Shown: positions 1 to 11,630, counted from the first letter of the stretch. The stretch is DNA of 64,000 bases from Diphasiastrum complanatum (GCA_029204225.1 CM055112.1:24900529-24964528), one strand, 5' to 3'. Notes: generated by a model from the sequence alone, not told the origin. Program-made: numbers and translations.

Positions 1-216
1 GCAAAAGTCACTTGGTAGAGGTTGCTCTCGCAAATTTAACCCAGTCATAACAATCCAGGCCCAGATCTCGTCCTAATAGCACTTTGAAGTTCTATGGAGC
101 ATGTTGCTACCAAGCCCCATGAGTCGTTCATTCTGATGTACACGGATGTTTTGACTCTAAATCCCTCATTCTCAACTTCAATGGCTAAATCCCTAGGCCT
201 TACAATTCCAATGGTG
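1..216 (-). repeat. Inverted fragment of element E
   Basis: Read on the minus strand this matches about 59404-59620 at roughly 85-90% by eye, so it is an inverted partial copy of the repeat that is complete at 56728-60209. It stops abruptly where the copia-1 LTR begins, consistent with copia-1 having inserted into an E copy. No gene is visible in it. Confidence 0.8.
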
Positions 217-698
217 TGTTAGAACTTACAACGATTCTATGTGGGAATTATGTAAGCATGCAATGATACAGGGAGTATCCAACACACGATTGATCTGTAA
301 GCAAAGGGATATATTAAGTTCAAAAGTTGACAGTACATATGAGTATTGATCCAAAGGAACAGTGATCAGAACTGCGAACTGCAGTACATTCTACCTAAGA
401 TGAAAAACGTTCAACAAAAAACAAACATCTATCAAACTATCTCCTTTTATTATCTAACTAATCCTAGCATCCACACTTAATCGTTGTCAAGAAGTAAGAA
501 GTCGTCGGCGTCCTTCATCCCGCGCCAGCTGACAGTCAGCTGATCCAGTCAGCTGATCAGCATTCTTTTATCAGCGTCCTCCTTCCACATTATCAATCCG
601 CGCCACCAGGCAATTAGCCATGTTCAGTTGAGTTCCGTTGACTAGCAGCCGGTTCCTCCGGTTCCTCAAGATTATCCATTGATCCGGTAAACTTAACA
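217..698 (-). repeat. 3' LTR of copia-1
   Basis: A 482-bp segment bounded by TGTTA and TAACA. A pyrimidine run immediately follows it on the plus strand, which is the copia-1 polypurine tract read on the minus strand. This placement makes it the 3' LTR of the minus-strand element. The partner 5' LTR is not in the window. The adjacent bases TGGTG at 212-216 may be the target-site copy, but the other side is missing, so this cannot be tested. Confidence 0.75.
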
Positions 699-1225
699 AT
701 TTCCCCCTCAATGGATAATCGCATTCCCGTTGCAATGCACAAGTTCCGATGCTGATCTCTGGGCAGCGGCTTTGTAAATATGTCTGCAATCATTCGGTTG
801 GTAGGGCAATATTCTATATTCAATCTTCCTTCCTCTATGAGCTCTCTCACGAATCTGTATTGCAAGTCTATATGCTTGCTTCTCTTGTGATTTCTCCCGT
901 TTTGGCTTACTGAAATGCAACTTTGATTGTCATTTAGGATTAGCATGGTCTTCTGTGGAATACTCCATTCTGTTAGGATGTTTTGTAGCCACATGGCTTC
1001 TTTGGCATCATGACATAAGCTCATGTGTTCTGATTGCATTGTGTAGGTTGAAATGCTCCTCTGTCTGACACTGCCCCAGGTAACTGCTCCTCCAGTGCAC
1101 ATGAAAATGAAGCCTACAGTCGACCTGCTTGTGTCTGCATCTCCCCCCCAATCTGCATCCGCGTAACCCATGATCCTTCTTGTGGACTGATGATAGCATA
1201 ATTTCTGATCCATGTTGCCTTTCAA
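614..1225 (-). pseudogene. copia-1 RNase H domain (fragment)
   Basis: This frame encodes the copia RNase H signature ADADWGGD followed by STVGF, and ends with a VADIFTKPL-like segment (MIADIFTKPLPRDQH). The region aligning to the usual STEAEYMAL motif reads TMQSEHMSL, so the first, normally catalytic glutamate appears replaced by glutamine. This suggests an inactive nuclease. The frame continues through the polypurine tract and ends inside the LTR. It is separated by a frame break from the RT fragment at 1238-2268. Family assignment is firm; inactivity is inference from one motif. Confidence 0.85.
699..711 (-). other. Polypurine tract of copia-1
   Basis: The minus strand reads TTGAGGGGGAAAT directly before the TGTTA LTR start. 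In LTR retrotransposons this tract primes plus-strand DNA synthesis. The RNase H reading frame runs through it into the LTR. Confidence 0.7.
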
Positions 1226-1237
1226 ATATTGAAAAAT

Positions 1238-1432
1238 TCATTTGGCAGCCTTCCAGTGTATCTTACCTGGGTTATTTGCATGTTGGCTGACCTTATTGAC
1301 ACTGAAGTCAATGTCAGGACGAGTGCATACTACAGCATACATCAGGGAACCCACTAATCTTCTGAATGGCTTGTCAGCCATTTCATTAATCTCATCCTCT
1401 GTTTTGGGGCACATGCTTGAATTCAGATCCAA
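1238..1432 (-). pseudogene. copia-1 RT/RNase H connection fragment
   Basis: A 64-codon piece containing RRLVGSLMYAVVCTRPDIDF, the conserved copia segment C-terminal to the RT palm (the LxGSLxYL..TRPDI motif). It lies between the RT and RNase H fragments in the expected order but in a different frame. This is direct evidence of indels in the element. Confidence 0.85.
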
Positions 1433-1470
1433 TCCTTACTCGCTTGGAGTGCTGACAGGATTAGATTCTA

Positions 1471-2268
1471 TCATTCGATATCTAATAAGCATGTCCCGAA
1501 TGTATCTCTGCTGTGATAGTGTGGTGATGCCTTGTTCGATATTCCTCGTAATTTCAATCCCCAGACAATAGGCAACTTCCCCAGCTCCTTAACTTGAGAT
1601 TTGCAGGCTAGGGCACGTTGTATCTCCCTGATCTTCTGATCATCATTGCCAGTAGTTAATATATCATCAACATATATTGCAAGCAGGACCACACTGTCAT
1701 TTTGTATGTAGGTATATACACTACCATCAGTGTGATAGTTTTTTATATTCAACTTCTTGACCGATTCATCGAATCTCTGATTCCATTCTCTGCACCCCTG
1801 TTTCAAGCCATAGATGGCCCTGTGGAGGTGACAGACCAGTCCAGATTCATCATTAAACTCAGGAGGCTGCGCCATATAGATTGTTTCCTTGAGTATGCCA
1901 TTAAGGAAGGCCGTCTTAACGTCTGATTTCCATACCTTCCAACCAAATTGAGTGGCCAGTGATAGTATCAAACGAATGGAAGCAATTCTTACTACGGGAG
2001 CATAGGTCTTGTTGTAGTCGATTCCTTCAGTCTGCGAGCATCCTTTTGCGACCAGTCTAGCCTTGAACCTGTTGATGCTTCCGTCAGGCTGGACCTTGAT
2101 CTTGAACACCCACTTGCACCCAACTGCTCTTCGTCCTTCAGGCAAATCGGCTAGGCTCCAGACATTATTCTCATGCATTGAATGGTTTTTCTTCTTCCAT
2201 AGCAAGTCTCGATTGAGGCCAGTACTTTGATTCTTTGGCCTCGACAAGGGTTTTGGGTTCCAGAGCAA
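1471..2268 (-). pseudogene. copia-1 reverse transcriptase (fragment)
   Basis: 265 codons covering most of the Ty1/copia RT domain (RVT_2 type). Visible motifs are GCKWVFKIK, KARLVAKGCSQ, the AFLNG block and the catalytic YVDD within IYVDDILTTG. The upstream linker is disrupted (2269-2376 is out of frame) and the downstream half is in another frame. The catalytic aspartates are present, but the ORF is isolated from gag and integrase. Confidence 0.9.
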
Positions 2269-2376
2269 AATCCTTGGCTTCCTCCATGATGTAGATCATG
2301 TCATCAAACTTCTTTCGAGCCCTACGCACACGTTCTGATCGCCTGGGTTCTGTGCTTGCAGGGGCTTCAATTTCCT

Positions 2377-2919
2377 CTATCTGTTGTCTGGGGTTTGCTC
2401 AGATCTTCTAGCTGTTGTAGCCGGCTCCTCCATGCATCTTGGTTCTGCCACATTAATTGGCGGTACAACTGCTTGGCCTGTGATTGGCAGTGACGATAGC
2501 TCAAGATAGCTGATTTGCGCCTCTGTTGGATGAGTTTCCCCATATTTGTAGTATGAGTCAAACTCGTAAAATTCTACATTTTGAGAAACAACCACCTTTC
2601 TGAGCTCTGGCACATAAATTTGATATCCCTTTTGGCCAATTGGATACCCAACGAAAAGACCTCGCCTGGCACTTGGATCCAATTTGCATTTACTAGGTCC
2701 CTCCACTAGGACGTGACAGAGACATCCAAATGTTTTGATGTGTGCAAAGCTAGTCCGTCTGCCACTCCATTCTTCGATAGGCACCTTCCAGCGCATTCTT
2801 TCAGTAGGCAAACGATTGTGGATGTAAGTGGCGGTTGCCAATGCCTCTCCCCAGAAAGACTTGGGCAGGCCTTTAGCATGGAGCATGCATCGCATGCTAT
2901 TCAGTAAGGTCCTTTTCAT
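2377..2919 (-). pseudogene. copia-1 integrase C-terminal region and linker
   Basis: Encodes the C-terminal part of a copia integrase and the IN-RT linker. It starts MKRTLLNSMRCMLHAKGLPKSFWGEA, equivalent to the segment just after the third catalytic residue, then has the FGCLCHV and GLFVGY motifs of the C-terminal (GKGY/chromodomain-side) region. The end is degenerate. The catalytic glutamate region just upstream (about 2920-2945) is out of frame with this ORF. Confidence 0.85.
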
Positions 2920-3063
2920 TCGCTCGCTCAGTCTGTTTTGCTGGGGATTGTAAGGACATGTGAGTTCCCTCTTAATTCCATTCTCCTTACAAAAACTCTC
3001 AAAGTCCTTGCTGATGTATTCTCCACCATTGTCCGTTCTGACAGTGGACGGAATTATGCCCTT

Positions 3064-3375
3064 CTATTGTCTGCATGCTGTCACATACTCCTTGAAGAAC
3101 TCGGATGCTTGAGATTTAGTCCTCAAAATTTTTACTGAGCAATACCTGGAGTAATCGTCAGTTATTGTCATGAAATATTTTTCTCCGCCAATTGATTGAG
3201 TCTCTATTGGTCCACACAGATCACTGTGCACCAGATCAAGACATTGTCTTGTAGACTTGCAGTTTGTTTGGGAAAAGGCCTTTTGTGTTGGTGTCAAACA
3301 AAACACACTTGTGTTTCTTGTCATCAGCAATCCAACTCTCAAGGCTGTCAATCCATAGCATCTGCTTCTTGGCAT
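3064..3375 (-). pseudogene. copia-1 integrase core (N-terminal half)
   Basis: Contains LVHSDLCGPI, with the first catalytic aspartate, and TDDYSRY, the typical rve-core start of a copia integrase. The preceding residues come from the duplicated segment (see 3290-3530). The remaining catalytic residues fall in another frame around 2940-3060. The domain is recognisable but broken. Confidence 0.8.
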
Positions 3376-3530
3376 GTAATTTCTCTTTTTTGGATATATA
3401 AACAGCCCACAAAGGCTGGCTGTGCATGGTCATTTCTTTATCAAGCCTCTCTTGTTTTCTTTTCTGAGTTTCTTCATGTTATGTAGATTAACTAGCAGTC
3501 AGCTTTTTGGTAGCTAATGCCAACAAAGGT
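3290..3530 (-). repeat. Internal direct duplication, copy 1
   Basis: About 240 bp repeated at 4381-4620 with small indels. The two copies are about 1.09 kb apart in the same orientation. Both contain the end of the pre-integrase segment (residues ATKKLTAS on the minus strand). The duplication separates the pre-integrase domain from the integrase core. Confidence 0.85.
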
Positions 3531-4380
3531 TATGGGCCCACACATGCACTAACCTAGGCCAGCCAGTCATCAATGAGGAGTGACCAGTACCACCGGTTTT
3601 TCAAGAGGAATATTTCTTGAGGAGACTACGCTGTACAGCGCTCTCTCTCTTCTCTCTCTCAACGCATTCCAACACTCTCTCCAGCCAGCAGGGCCAGCAC
3701 GTCTCCTCAACCAGAAATCCCGCCAACGCTCTCTCCAACCTGCGCTTGCTCAGCTCCTCTCTCTTACGTCCACGTTCTCTTCTACACTACAGCTGATGCA
3801 ATGAGTTCTATGAGAGCTCTTTTCAGCTTTGAATACTGAAAATCATGATACTGTAGCAGCAGAAGCGTGGAGGGCAGATGCCCGTTGGATCAAAGCTTAA
3901 GTATAGAGCAATGAAGCCGGTCAAGAGAGAACCAAAGAAGATCATCTTGAAGCTACATCACAAACTACTTCAAATCAATTTACCTCTGGATTCAGTGGTC
4001 ATTAACCAAAGATCTTGCACATGTTTGATTATGGAGATGAGGAACCTTATCAAGATACACTTGATGGACGTGGAGGAGTGCAAAGAAATTTGCATCTCTT
4101 CAGATTAGAGCATTCAAAATCTAAACGTGAAATGAATTTCTTTGTAGCTTCTTGTAGATTCTGAAATCAATGTTATTCACAGTCCATGTATAGCTACATA
4201 GACCACACACAATGTTGTGTGAAGATGTAGAGTCTACATGTAGGTGAAAGATGGTTTAATCACAGTCCATGTATAGCTACGTAGACCACATACAAATGGT
4301 GTTTGAAGACGTGGAGTCTACATGTAGGTGATAGTAGAATTCAGAAAAGAAATGTGATGTTTTGTTTGAGGGAGGGTTTG
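3531..4380. other. Foreign insert inside copia-1
   Basis: About 850 bp lying between the two direct copies. Its first part is CT-rich with CTCTCT runs. I find no recognised protein on either strand; the longest open stretches (for example 3878-4108) show no known motif. It holds an 83-bp tandem repeat at its right end. Confidence 0.6.
4178..4331. repeat. 83-bp tandem repeat, two copies
   Basis: CACAGTCCATGTATAGCTAC begins at 4178 and again at 4261, with similar sequence to about 4331. That gives a period of 83 bp, two copies, and a few differences. Function unknown. Confidence 0.85.
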
Positions 4381-4620
4381 TTGGTGTCAAACAAAACACA
4401 CTTGTGTTTCTTATGTTTGTTGACATCAGCAATCCAACTGTCAAGGCTGTCAATCCATAGCATCTGCTTCTTGGCATGTAGTTTCTCTCTTTTGGATATA
4501 TAAACAACCCATGAAGGCTGGCTGTGTATGGTCATTTCTTCATCAAGCCTCTCTTAATGTCACATAGATTAACTAGCAGTCAGCTTTTTGGTAGCTAAAG
4601 CCAACATTTTGGTCATTTTT
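4381..4620 (-). repeat. Internal direct duplication, copy 2
   Basis: Second copy of the segment at 3290-3530. It is continuous with the pre-integrase coding remnant at 4569-5068, so it is likely the original position relative to upstream pol. Confidence 0.85.
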
Positions 4621-5068
4621 CCTTTCAAGCATGCCTCACACCTGTTGCACAGTGCAGCATCTTTTTCACTCCATCCTTCAATCTTATATCCATTCTTCAC
4701 CAACTTGCTGAGCTTTTGAATGATGCATGTCCAAGCCTTTCGTGCCAGACGGTGGATCCAGCAATCTGATTGATTTCCGCCACATTTACATGCTCTTCCC
4801 TTGAAGCTTTGCATTTCAAACATAATAAGTTTTCAGGGTTCACGTTTGCTCTTGCCACCTCTTGATCATCTATGAATATTCGACATGTCTCATCCTTGAA
4901 TAAAGCTTCAACTCCCATTCTATTCAATTTGATGACTGAGATCAGATTTTTTTTAAGTCTTGGCACATGTAACACGTCCATTAGTCTTCCTTTCAAAGTG
5001 GGGTTCAGGGTGATTAGAACTTCCCTCAAATTAAATTTACAATCTCTTACCCCCTTGGTGGAATCCAA
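4569..5068 (-). pseudogene. copia-1 pre-integrase and protease tail
   Basis: Two overlapping frames together give the copia segment that follows the protease (DVLHVPRLKKNLISV), then the pre-integrase zinc region VWHERLGHASFKS and CEACLKGKMTK. The frame changes near 4700-4820. No protease DSG motif is present upstream, because recognisable element sequence ends at about 5068. Confidence 0.85.
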
Positions 5069-5085
5069 GGGTAAATAATCATCTA

Positions 5086-5690
5086 CTACCCATTATCGAT
5101 CTTGTTGTCAGGGTACTCGTCATCTGGTTCCATTCTATCATATGCACTGGTCTGTCTTCCCATGTTCTTTTCTAAATCATCAAAATGATTATACTCAAGA
5201 TAGGAAAGTAAGAGATTCAGATCTGTATTTGAATTTCCTTGATGACCATGACTCTGAAGGTTTTGATGTTCATCTAGATTCTGAGGTAGTAATGCAGGCT
5301 TTGATTTTGCAGTCTTGAACATTTCTCCTACCCCATACAATTCACTATCATATCTGTTCTAGGAGATGCAATGCCTCCTTTGTCATTTCTTGCCTCTATA
5401 GTTTTCTCACAATCTGAAACATATCCAGGTAGTTCATTATCCCAATGGAATATTTTGACTGGCACCACTTGGATTTCTTTGAATAATTCTTGTATACCAA
5501 ACAGTTCATGATCAAAGACATCAAATGTAGTATATCTAGCATCCTCCCTACTCTCATAATCTGTTGGGTCTAGATTCATGGATTTGACTCTGGGGAGATA
5601 ATCATCAAGGCTTGTCCATACTATTTCATGCACCTCTGCATGGTTCAGGCTGCTAGCATTCAAGCCAATGATCTTGGAGTTTAGATCCAC
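5086..5690 (-). other. Unrecognised acidic ORF pair
   Basis: Two minus-strand frames, 5328-5690 (120 codons) and 5086-5340 (84 codons), overlap by 13 bases. They could be one protein of about 200 residues with a single frameshift near 5335, or two exons. The product would be acidic, with many D and E residues and no Cys/His cluster, signal peptide or membrane segment. I do not recognise it. It lies between truncated copia-1 and the SAP copy 1 leader, so it may be a scrap of a gene or of another element. I claim no function. Confidence 0.35.
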
Positions 5691-5714
5691 TTAGGATCTG
5701 AATTTTTCACATTG

Positions 5715-5869
5715 TTCACAGTGCATTGTGTATTCACATCCAGGAAGACACGAAATTAGCGGTGCCAACAAACCTTTCGCTGCTAGGTCCGCGTAAACGC
5801 CTTCAAAGCGGAATAGGTACCTGTGAAGCAAATAGCTCCCGGAGGGTTGTGTAATTAAGGTGCAAATAA
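5715..5869 (+). other. SAP copy 1 leader (truncated)
   Basis: This 155-bp segment matches the sequence just upstream of SAP copies 2 and 3 (about 27175-27329 and 50822-50975). The homologous upstream region is lost to the left of about 5715, where sequence switches to the unrecognised ORF region. No TATA box remains for this copy. Confidence 0.75.
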
Positions 5870-6430
5870 ATGTCTGGCGAAAGTTGGAAGCATGACAATG
5901 ATGGAAGGCACCACCAGGCTCCTGAAAGGCCTGTTCTTTGTGCGAATAATTGTGGGTTTTTTGGGAGTAAGGATGCAATGAACTTGTGCTTAAAGTGTTA
6001 CACATCAAATTCTATCATTAGGCGAGAGAACACCTTCACTGGAATGAGTTTTGAGGGAACTGCCACGACGTTAGAAACACCAAACTCCAAATTGACATCC
6101 TCCCGACCGGTTGATTTACTGAGGGAAGGTAGAGACGTAGCTACAGTTGTATTTACTGAGATTGTTGACATTGGAAAACCTGCCGCTGGGGTTTCTACAG
6201 AAGCTACCACATCTCATGATCCTAGTCGCTGTTTTTCCTGTAGCAAACTCGTTCCATTGTATGGGTTAATTAAATGCCGATGCGGAAATGTATTTTTCTC
6301 ATTGCACCTATACGCTGAAACGCATCAATGTACAACTAATTACAAAGTGATTGGGCGCGATGCCATCACAAAGGCAAATCCTGTAGTCAAGGCTAAAAAG
6401 TTAGAGAGAATTTGGATGATTGACAGTTGA
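5870..6430 (+). CDS. A20/AN1 zinc-finger stress-associated protein, copy 1
   Basis: A 186-residue ORF of the plant SAP family. These proteins are cytosolic or nuclear and take part in stress signalling, several with ubiquitin binding or E3-related activity. The A20 finger is complete: C24, C28, C40, C43, spacing C-x3-C-x11-C-x2-C. The AN1 finger runs from C121 to C154 with C124, C136, C138, H146 and H152 in canonical spacing, but position 143, normally the fifth cysteine, is phenylalanine. The C-terminus keeps the family tail GRDAITKANPVVKAKKLE. Length is normal for plant SAPs, and the start is the first ATG, shared with copies 2 and 3. The frame is intact, but zinc binding by AN1 is probably impaired and its upstream region is truncated. 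It may be unexpressed. Confidence 0.9.
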   Translation: MSGESWKHDNDGRHHQAPERPVLCANNCGFFGSKDAMNLCLKCYTSNSIIRRENTFTGMSFEGTATTLETPNSKLTSSRPVDLLREGRDVATVVFTEIVDIGKPAAGVSTEATTSHDPSRCFSCSKLVPLYGLIKCRCGNVFFSLHLYAETHQCTTNYKVIGRDAITKANPVVKAKKLERIWMIDS

Positions 6431-6548
6431 ATATTGCTTAAACAACTTCCTTATTCTGTTGAGTCCTGAGCAATATCTATAGCGGAAATTTTTAGTCACA
6501 GATTACCGTATCTCCTCATTGCATTGAAGATTTCAGGTCACGAGTGTT
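6431..6548 (+). other. SAP copy 1 3' flank
   Basis: Non-coding sequence downstream of the SAP stop codon. Its first part is shared with SAP copy 3 (about 51514-51575), so it belongs to the duplicated SAP unit. It ends where the A repeat begins (TGTTAAGAAC at 6549). Confidence 0.6.
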
Positions 6549-6950
6549 AAGAACAATAATGTGCGCATTCACACATGACTAAATAACTAGTTAAAGTAGA
6601 GGTCCCAAACGTCACATGACGGTTAGACCACTTCGCACTCTTTATGTATGTGCAGTTCGCTCTTCTCTCATTAATCAGTTAATAAGAATGTAATTAGTTA
6701 CATCTGTGTCGCTCACTCTCTCTCTCTCTCTCCGCTATGCTATCTCTCTTTTCTGTGCGATGCTACATGAATTCTCTGAAGGTATAAATTGTTTGATCTC
6801 AATATATGTTTCTTATACCTCCTAGTGAAGCTTAGCAAAATCAAATCTGATGTGTGAGTAATGGGCCTTGGAAATTAGATAGCAACATCCGTGCAGATTT
6901 GTGACGCGCTTGCTATTATACTCTAGTTTATAAACTAGCTTGAGAGAGAG
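6549..6950 (+). repeat. A repeat (LTR-like), copy 1
   Basis: Starts TGTTAAGAACAATAATG and recurs from 7961, around 16420 (first part only), 21130, 24125, 27909 and 51580, with small differences. It sits upstream of a leader and a copia-type gag remnant here, and another copy follows that gag. By position it behaves like the LTR of a copia-derived element, though I could not fix its 3' end or a primer-binding site. It contains a CT-rich stretch near 6715-6735. Confidence 0.6.
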
Positions 6951-7194
6951 GCGGGGTATCTTTCTTCTCTTGTGATCTTAAATCTCATTCACTCAAGGTC
7001 CATAAGTTGGTTCTTTTGGGAGATTGCTTTGGAATGTGCCATTTTCCACACTCCCTATGATCATGTGTATAACAAGGTATCTATGTAGTGTCCATGGCAA
7101 GTAAAAAAACATTCTCAATGCATGATCGATCCTATATGTGACTTCCTCTTGAAATATACCTTCTCCAATAGTTATTGAGTCATGAGAGGTGGCT
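6951..7194 (+). repeat. Leader of A-family copia-like element
   Basis: Begins GCGGGGTATCTTTCTTCTC and is shared with 28762-29005, 29642-29886 and 52505-52743. Always found between A/D/(GA)n and the gag remnant, or where the gag has been replaced. No ORF. Confidence 0.6.
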
Positions 7195-7696
7195 TCTATT
7201 GATTGAAGTCGGCAAAGGAGGCCTGGGACACATTAGCCTCAACATATGAGACTAAAAGAGTCACTAATCGTTTGAGTAGTTTGTTGTGGTTGAATCTATG
7301 GTGAGTGATGAAGAAGCAGTCATGATGCTTCTTAAGTGGCTTCCAGAGTCATTTGATCACTCGACATCAATATTTGGTAGTGTTACTCAATAGATGGATC
7401 TGCAGTCCATTAGTGTGATTCTTCTTCAGGAGGAGTTGCATCACAAGTCTGGTGATGTACAACATGCCCTCTTTACATGTGGCAAGCAGAAATTTCACAA
7501 GAAGAAACCGAGTTATAGTAACGCTAGAGAAAATTCGAGAAGTATTGAATCTTTAGATAGGCAATATAACCAGATCATGAAGAAAAGTTTAAGGTGTTAT
7601 TGTTGCAATGCGAAAGGCCATCGAGCATTTAATTGCAGGAAACGTGCAGCTAACCTACTGAAAATGCAGAAGATCTTGATGACAATGAACTTGTAA
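7195..7696 (+). pseudogene. Degenerate copia gag with zinc knuckle
   Basis: The translation in changing frames resembles copia gag: an AKEAWDTLASTYETK-like block near 7215-7260, a DEEAVMMLL...LPESFDHS block near 7300-7365, then the open segment 7394-7696. That segment carries a CCHC knuckle, CYCCNAKGHRAFNC (C-x2-C-x4-H-x4-C), a nucleic-acid-binding motif of gag nucleocapsids. Stops and an internal deletion break it. Protease and pol do not follow, so the element is non-autonomous. Related remnants are at 40502-40890 and 52744-53150. Confidence 0.8.
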
Positions 7697-7960
7697 ATAA
7701 ACAATCAACAAATAATGCTACTACTAAAGAATACACAATAGACTATTTTAATTAGTTGGTATGATTAATATGATAATAAGCCTAATTATACATTAAATGT
7801 AAACAACTAATGTGTTGATCTGTAGACACAACAAAATATATCTAGTTATTTTGTGAGTCGCAAAACGTTTTGGCTCTTCATGTAGCCCGTCCGATCTCAT
7901 CTATGTAGAGTTCAAGATAGTAGGATTTTCCATTTCTTTCTCCTTGGAACTTGGTCACAA
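7697..7960 (+). repeat. 3' internal segment of A-family element
   Basis: AT-rich non-coding sequence beginning near GACTATTTTAATTAG and ending TCCTTGGAACTTGGTCACAAG directly before the next A copy. The same segment recurs at 9103-9595, 16175-16420, 20851-21130 and 23864-24125. Confidence 0.6.
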
Positions 7961-8370
7961 GTGATAAGAACAATAATGTGCGCATTCACACATGAGTAAA
8001 TAACTAGCTATAGTGAGAGGTCCCAACGTCACATGACGGTTCGACCACTTCACTCTCTCTATGTATGGGCAATTTGCTCTTCTCTCGTTAATCAGTTAAT
8101 AAGAATGTAGTTAGATCTTTCTCACTCTCTCTCCCTCTCTCCACTATGCTATCTCTCTCGAGTCTGTGCACTGCTACATGAATATTCTTACATACATCAA
8201 CAAGGGTATAAATTGTCTGATCTCAATATATGTTTCTTGTACCTCCTCATAACTGAAGCCTATCAAAATCAAAAATGATGTGTGGGTAATGAGCTTCGGA
8301 AATTAGATAGCAACATTCGTGCAGATTTGCGACTCGCTTGTTATGATACTCTAGTTTATAAATCAGCCTT
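7961..8370 (+). repeat. A repeat (LTR-like), copy 2
   Basis: Second copy of the A repeat, here starting TGATAAGAACAATAATG. It flanks the gag remnant on its downstream side, as a 3' LTR would. Roughly 85-90% similar by eye to copy 1. Confidence 0.6.
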
Positions 8371-9710
<1,340 letters not shown>

Positions 9711-9886
9711 TGTTATATTAAAATTGAGAAAGAACCATCATAAGTATGTTAAAGGTCCCGTTTGGTATTTGTACTAAAACGTGTAAACTTCTATGATTTT
9801 GTATCGATGCCTGATGATTTTTTTATGGCAACAATGTTTGCGAAAAACTTTTCTTTCAACCTAACACAAAACCTATTAAAATAAAA

Positions 9887-9919
9887 ATTGTAGGCTTTCA
9901 TGGGCCAAAACCCTACAAT
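9887..9919. repeat. Conserved hairpin in B repeat, copy 1
   Basis: ATTGTAGGCTT, an 11-nt loop, then AACCCTACAAT. One mismatch breaks the stem here; the other three copies have the perfect arm AAGCCTACAAT. Confidence 0.8.
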
Positions 9920-11537
9920 TCTATATGGCGAAGGCTCAATTTTATTTTTTCATGAAGGCTCAAAGTTTTATACAAACCCTTAAAATATATCTAGTTATCC
10001 TTTTTACATAGGATTTCAATCGATTCAAACTTTGGGTCATTGTTTGGAAAATCTGGCAACAATAATAATGGAATCGATATCTTTCTCCAAAACCTGACTT
10101 TGTAAAAATCTTCTTGGAAGTTGACTTTGAAAATATCGGCTATTTTTTTGAAATGTAGAAAAAATTTTGTTTATTGTTTTCAAATCCAAGAAATTCTTGT
10201 GGAGTAGAGTATGCAACATTTTATATAAAGCTTATGTTGCATAGCTATATTAAGTCAATAGAATTCGTTATCAATGTAAACTTGTAATATTTTACCAACG
10301 AGCTTCATAATACAAGATCTCGAAAAAATCAACTTCTTCTAGAAAATGCAATAAATCAGGGTGATGCAATAATAAATTTCAAAAATTATGTTAAGTTTGT
10401 ACATTTTGATATGTATTAGAATTTCATAATGATTAAGAAATACTTGTGTGATTTTTGTATTTAAAAGAAGCAAAATGCCAAGAACTTTGTTAAAACTTTA
10501 TTATGGGCCACTGAAAGAATGTATCAAATCTTGGAGCCAAATTAATTATTTTTAAAATGTTAAATAAAACAAGAATGATGTGGCATACCACAAAGGCCTT
10601 CCCAATAATGTGGTGTTTTAATATTTGTTAATATTTGACATCATTATCTAACTTTACACTGTTGTTTAGTGATTGAAATGTTTTTGTTTTTCATTTTGGA
10701 TTTCAATATTGACTATTTTGTGATTTGAATAATGTTAATCTTGACTTAATTCAACATTTATAATTTCACTACTGACTATATAATATGAATGATATTAGCT
10801 TCTCAACAATTGTAGTCTTCATTTCGCAATAATAATTACTATCTTTATATTTAAGTATGTTCCATGTCACAATCTCACAATTTATAATCATAAAATTATT
10901 CGCAATCTTGCAATTAGTTTTCACAAAAGTAATGACAAATTTAATTATTAAGTATTTGTAGTTTTATAGCTCACTATAAAAAATTTAGATTAATGTTCAT
11001 AATAGTCATTGTAAATTATATGATGTAATATTTACAATTTCATGATGCACATTCGCTTTCAGAAAATTAATATTCTTCATGATGTGATGAAAATAGTCAT
11101 AAATTTTGTAGTTTTCGATTTCACAACTAAATGCACAAGAATAGATACAATTTGTGCAATTACAAATAACGTGATTCAGTATTCACTAATGTCATAATTT
11201 GATATAATCTATAAAATTTATATTCAATATCAAGAAAAGTCAGGATTTATTATTTATGATTTAAATTTCATAACTTGGGTAATTAGAAAAAGTCGTTGTT
11301 CATTATTTACAATTGCACTATAAAAAATGTCAAGATTTAGTATCCATAGTTTGACAATCTACAAAAGTCATGATTGACTACTCACATATTGACAAAGGCA
11401 AATCACAATAATGGTATTCGTCATTTAAATATACTTGTAATTTTATAATCATTTTTCATAATGATGATGGCCACAGTTAACATATAGATGATTGACAATG
11501 AACATTCATAGTCAAAGTTTTCAAACTTTTTCAAAGA

Positions 11538-11630
11538 ATTATGATCAATATTCAGAATATCACAATAAGTATTCACAGCTTCACGACCAATATTCACAAT
11601 TTTACGATCAGTATTCACAGTTTCATGACA
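11538..11630. repeat. 21-bp quasi-tandem repeat in B
   Basis: About four degenerate units of 21 bp built on (C/A)A(A/G)TATTCACAATTTNNNGAT, recurring at the same place in B copies near 18270, 20190 and 25900. The period is a multiple of three, which keeps a 65-codon minus-strand frame open in several copies. Confidence 0.7.

Larger units (their letters stand above)
699..5068 (-). mobile_element. Truncated, decayed Ty1/copia element (copia-1)
   Basis: Minus-strand copia pol remnant. Reading 5' to 3' on the minus strand, the order is end of protease and pre-integrase, integrase, reverse transcriptase, RNase H, PPT, LTR, which is the Ty1/copia order (integrase before RT). Gag, the protease active site, the PBS and the 5' LTR are absent: recognisable element sequence stops near 5068, where unrelated sequence begins. 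Several frame changes separate the domains, and an internal duplication with about 850 bp of foreign sequence splits the integrase region. It cannot encode a functional polyprotein. Confidence 0.9.

Noticed and set aside
3196-3486. Plus-strand ORFs opposite copia pol regions throughout (for example 3196-3486, 44900-45247, 45626-45907)
   Set aside because: Antisense shadows of the retrotransposon frames, with no independent motif.
11421-11618. 65-codon minus-strand ORF repeated in B copies (also 18146-18343, 20069-20266, 25780-26121)
   Set aside because: The frame stays open because the underlying unit is 21 bp. Many differences between copies change residues, the 60540-60700 copy is broken, and no motif is present. 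It is likely a repeat artefact.
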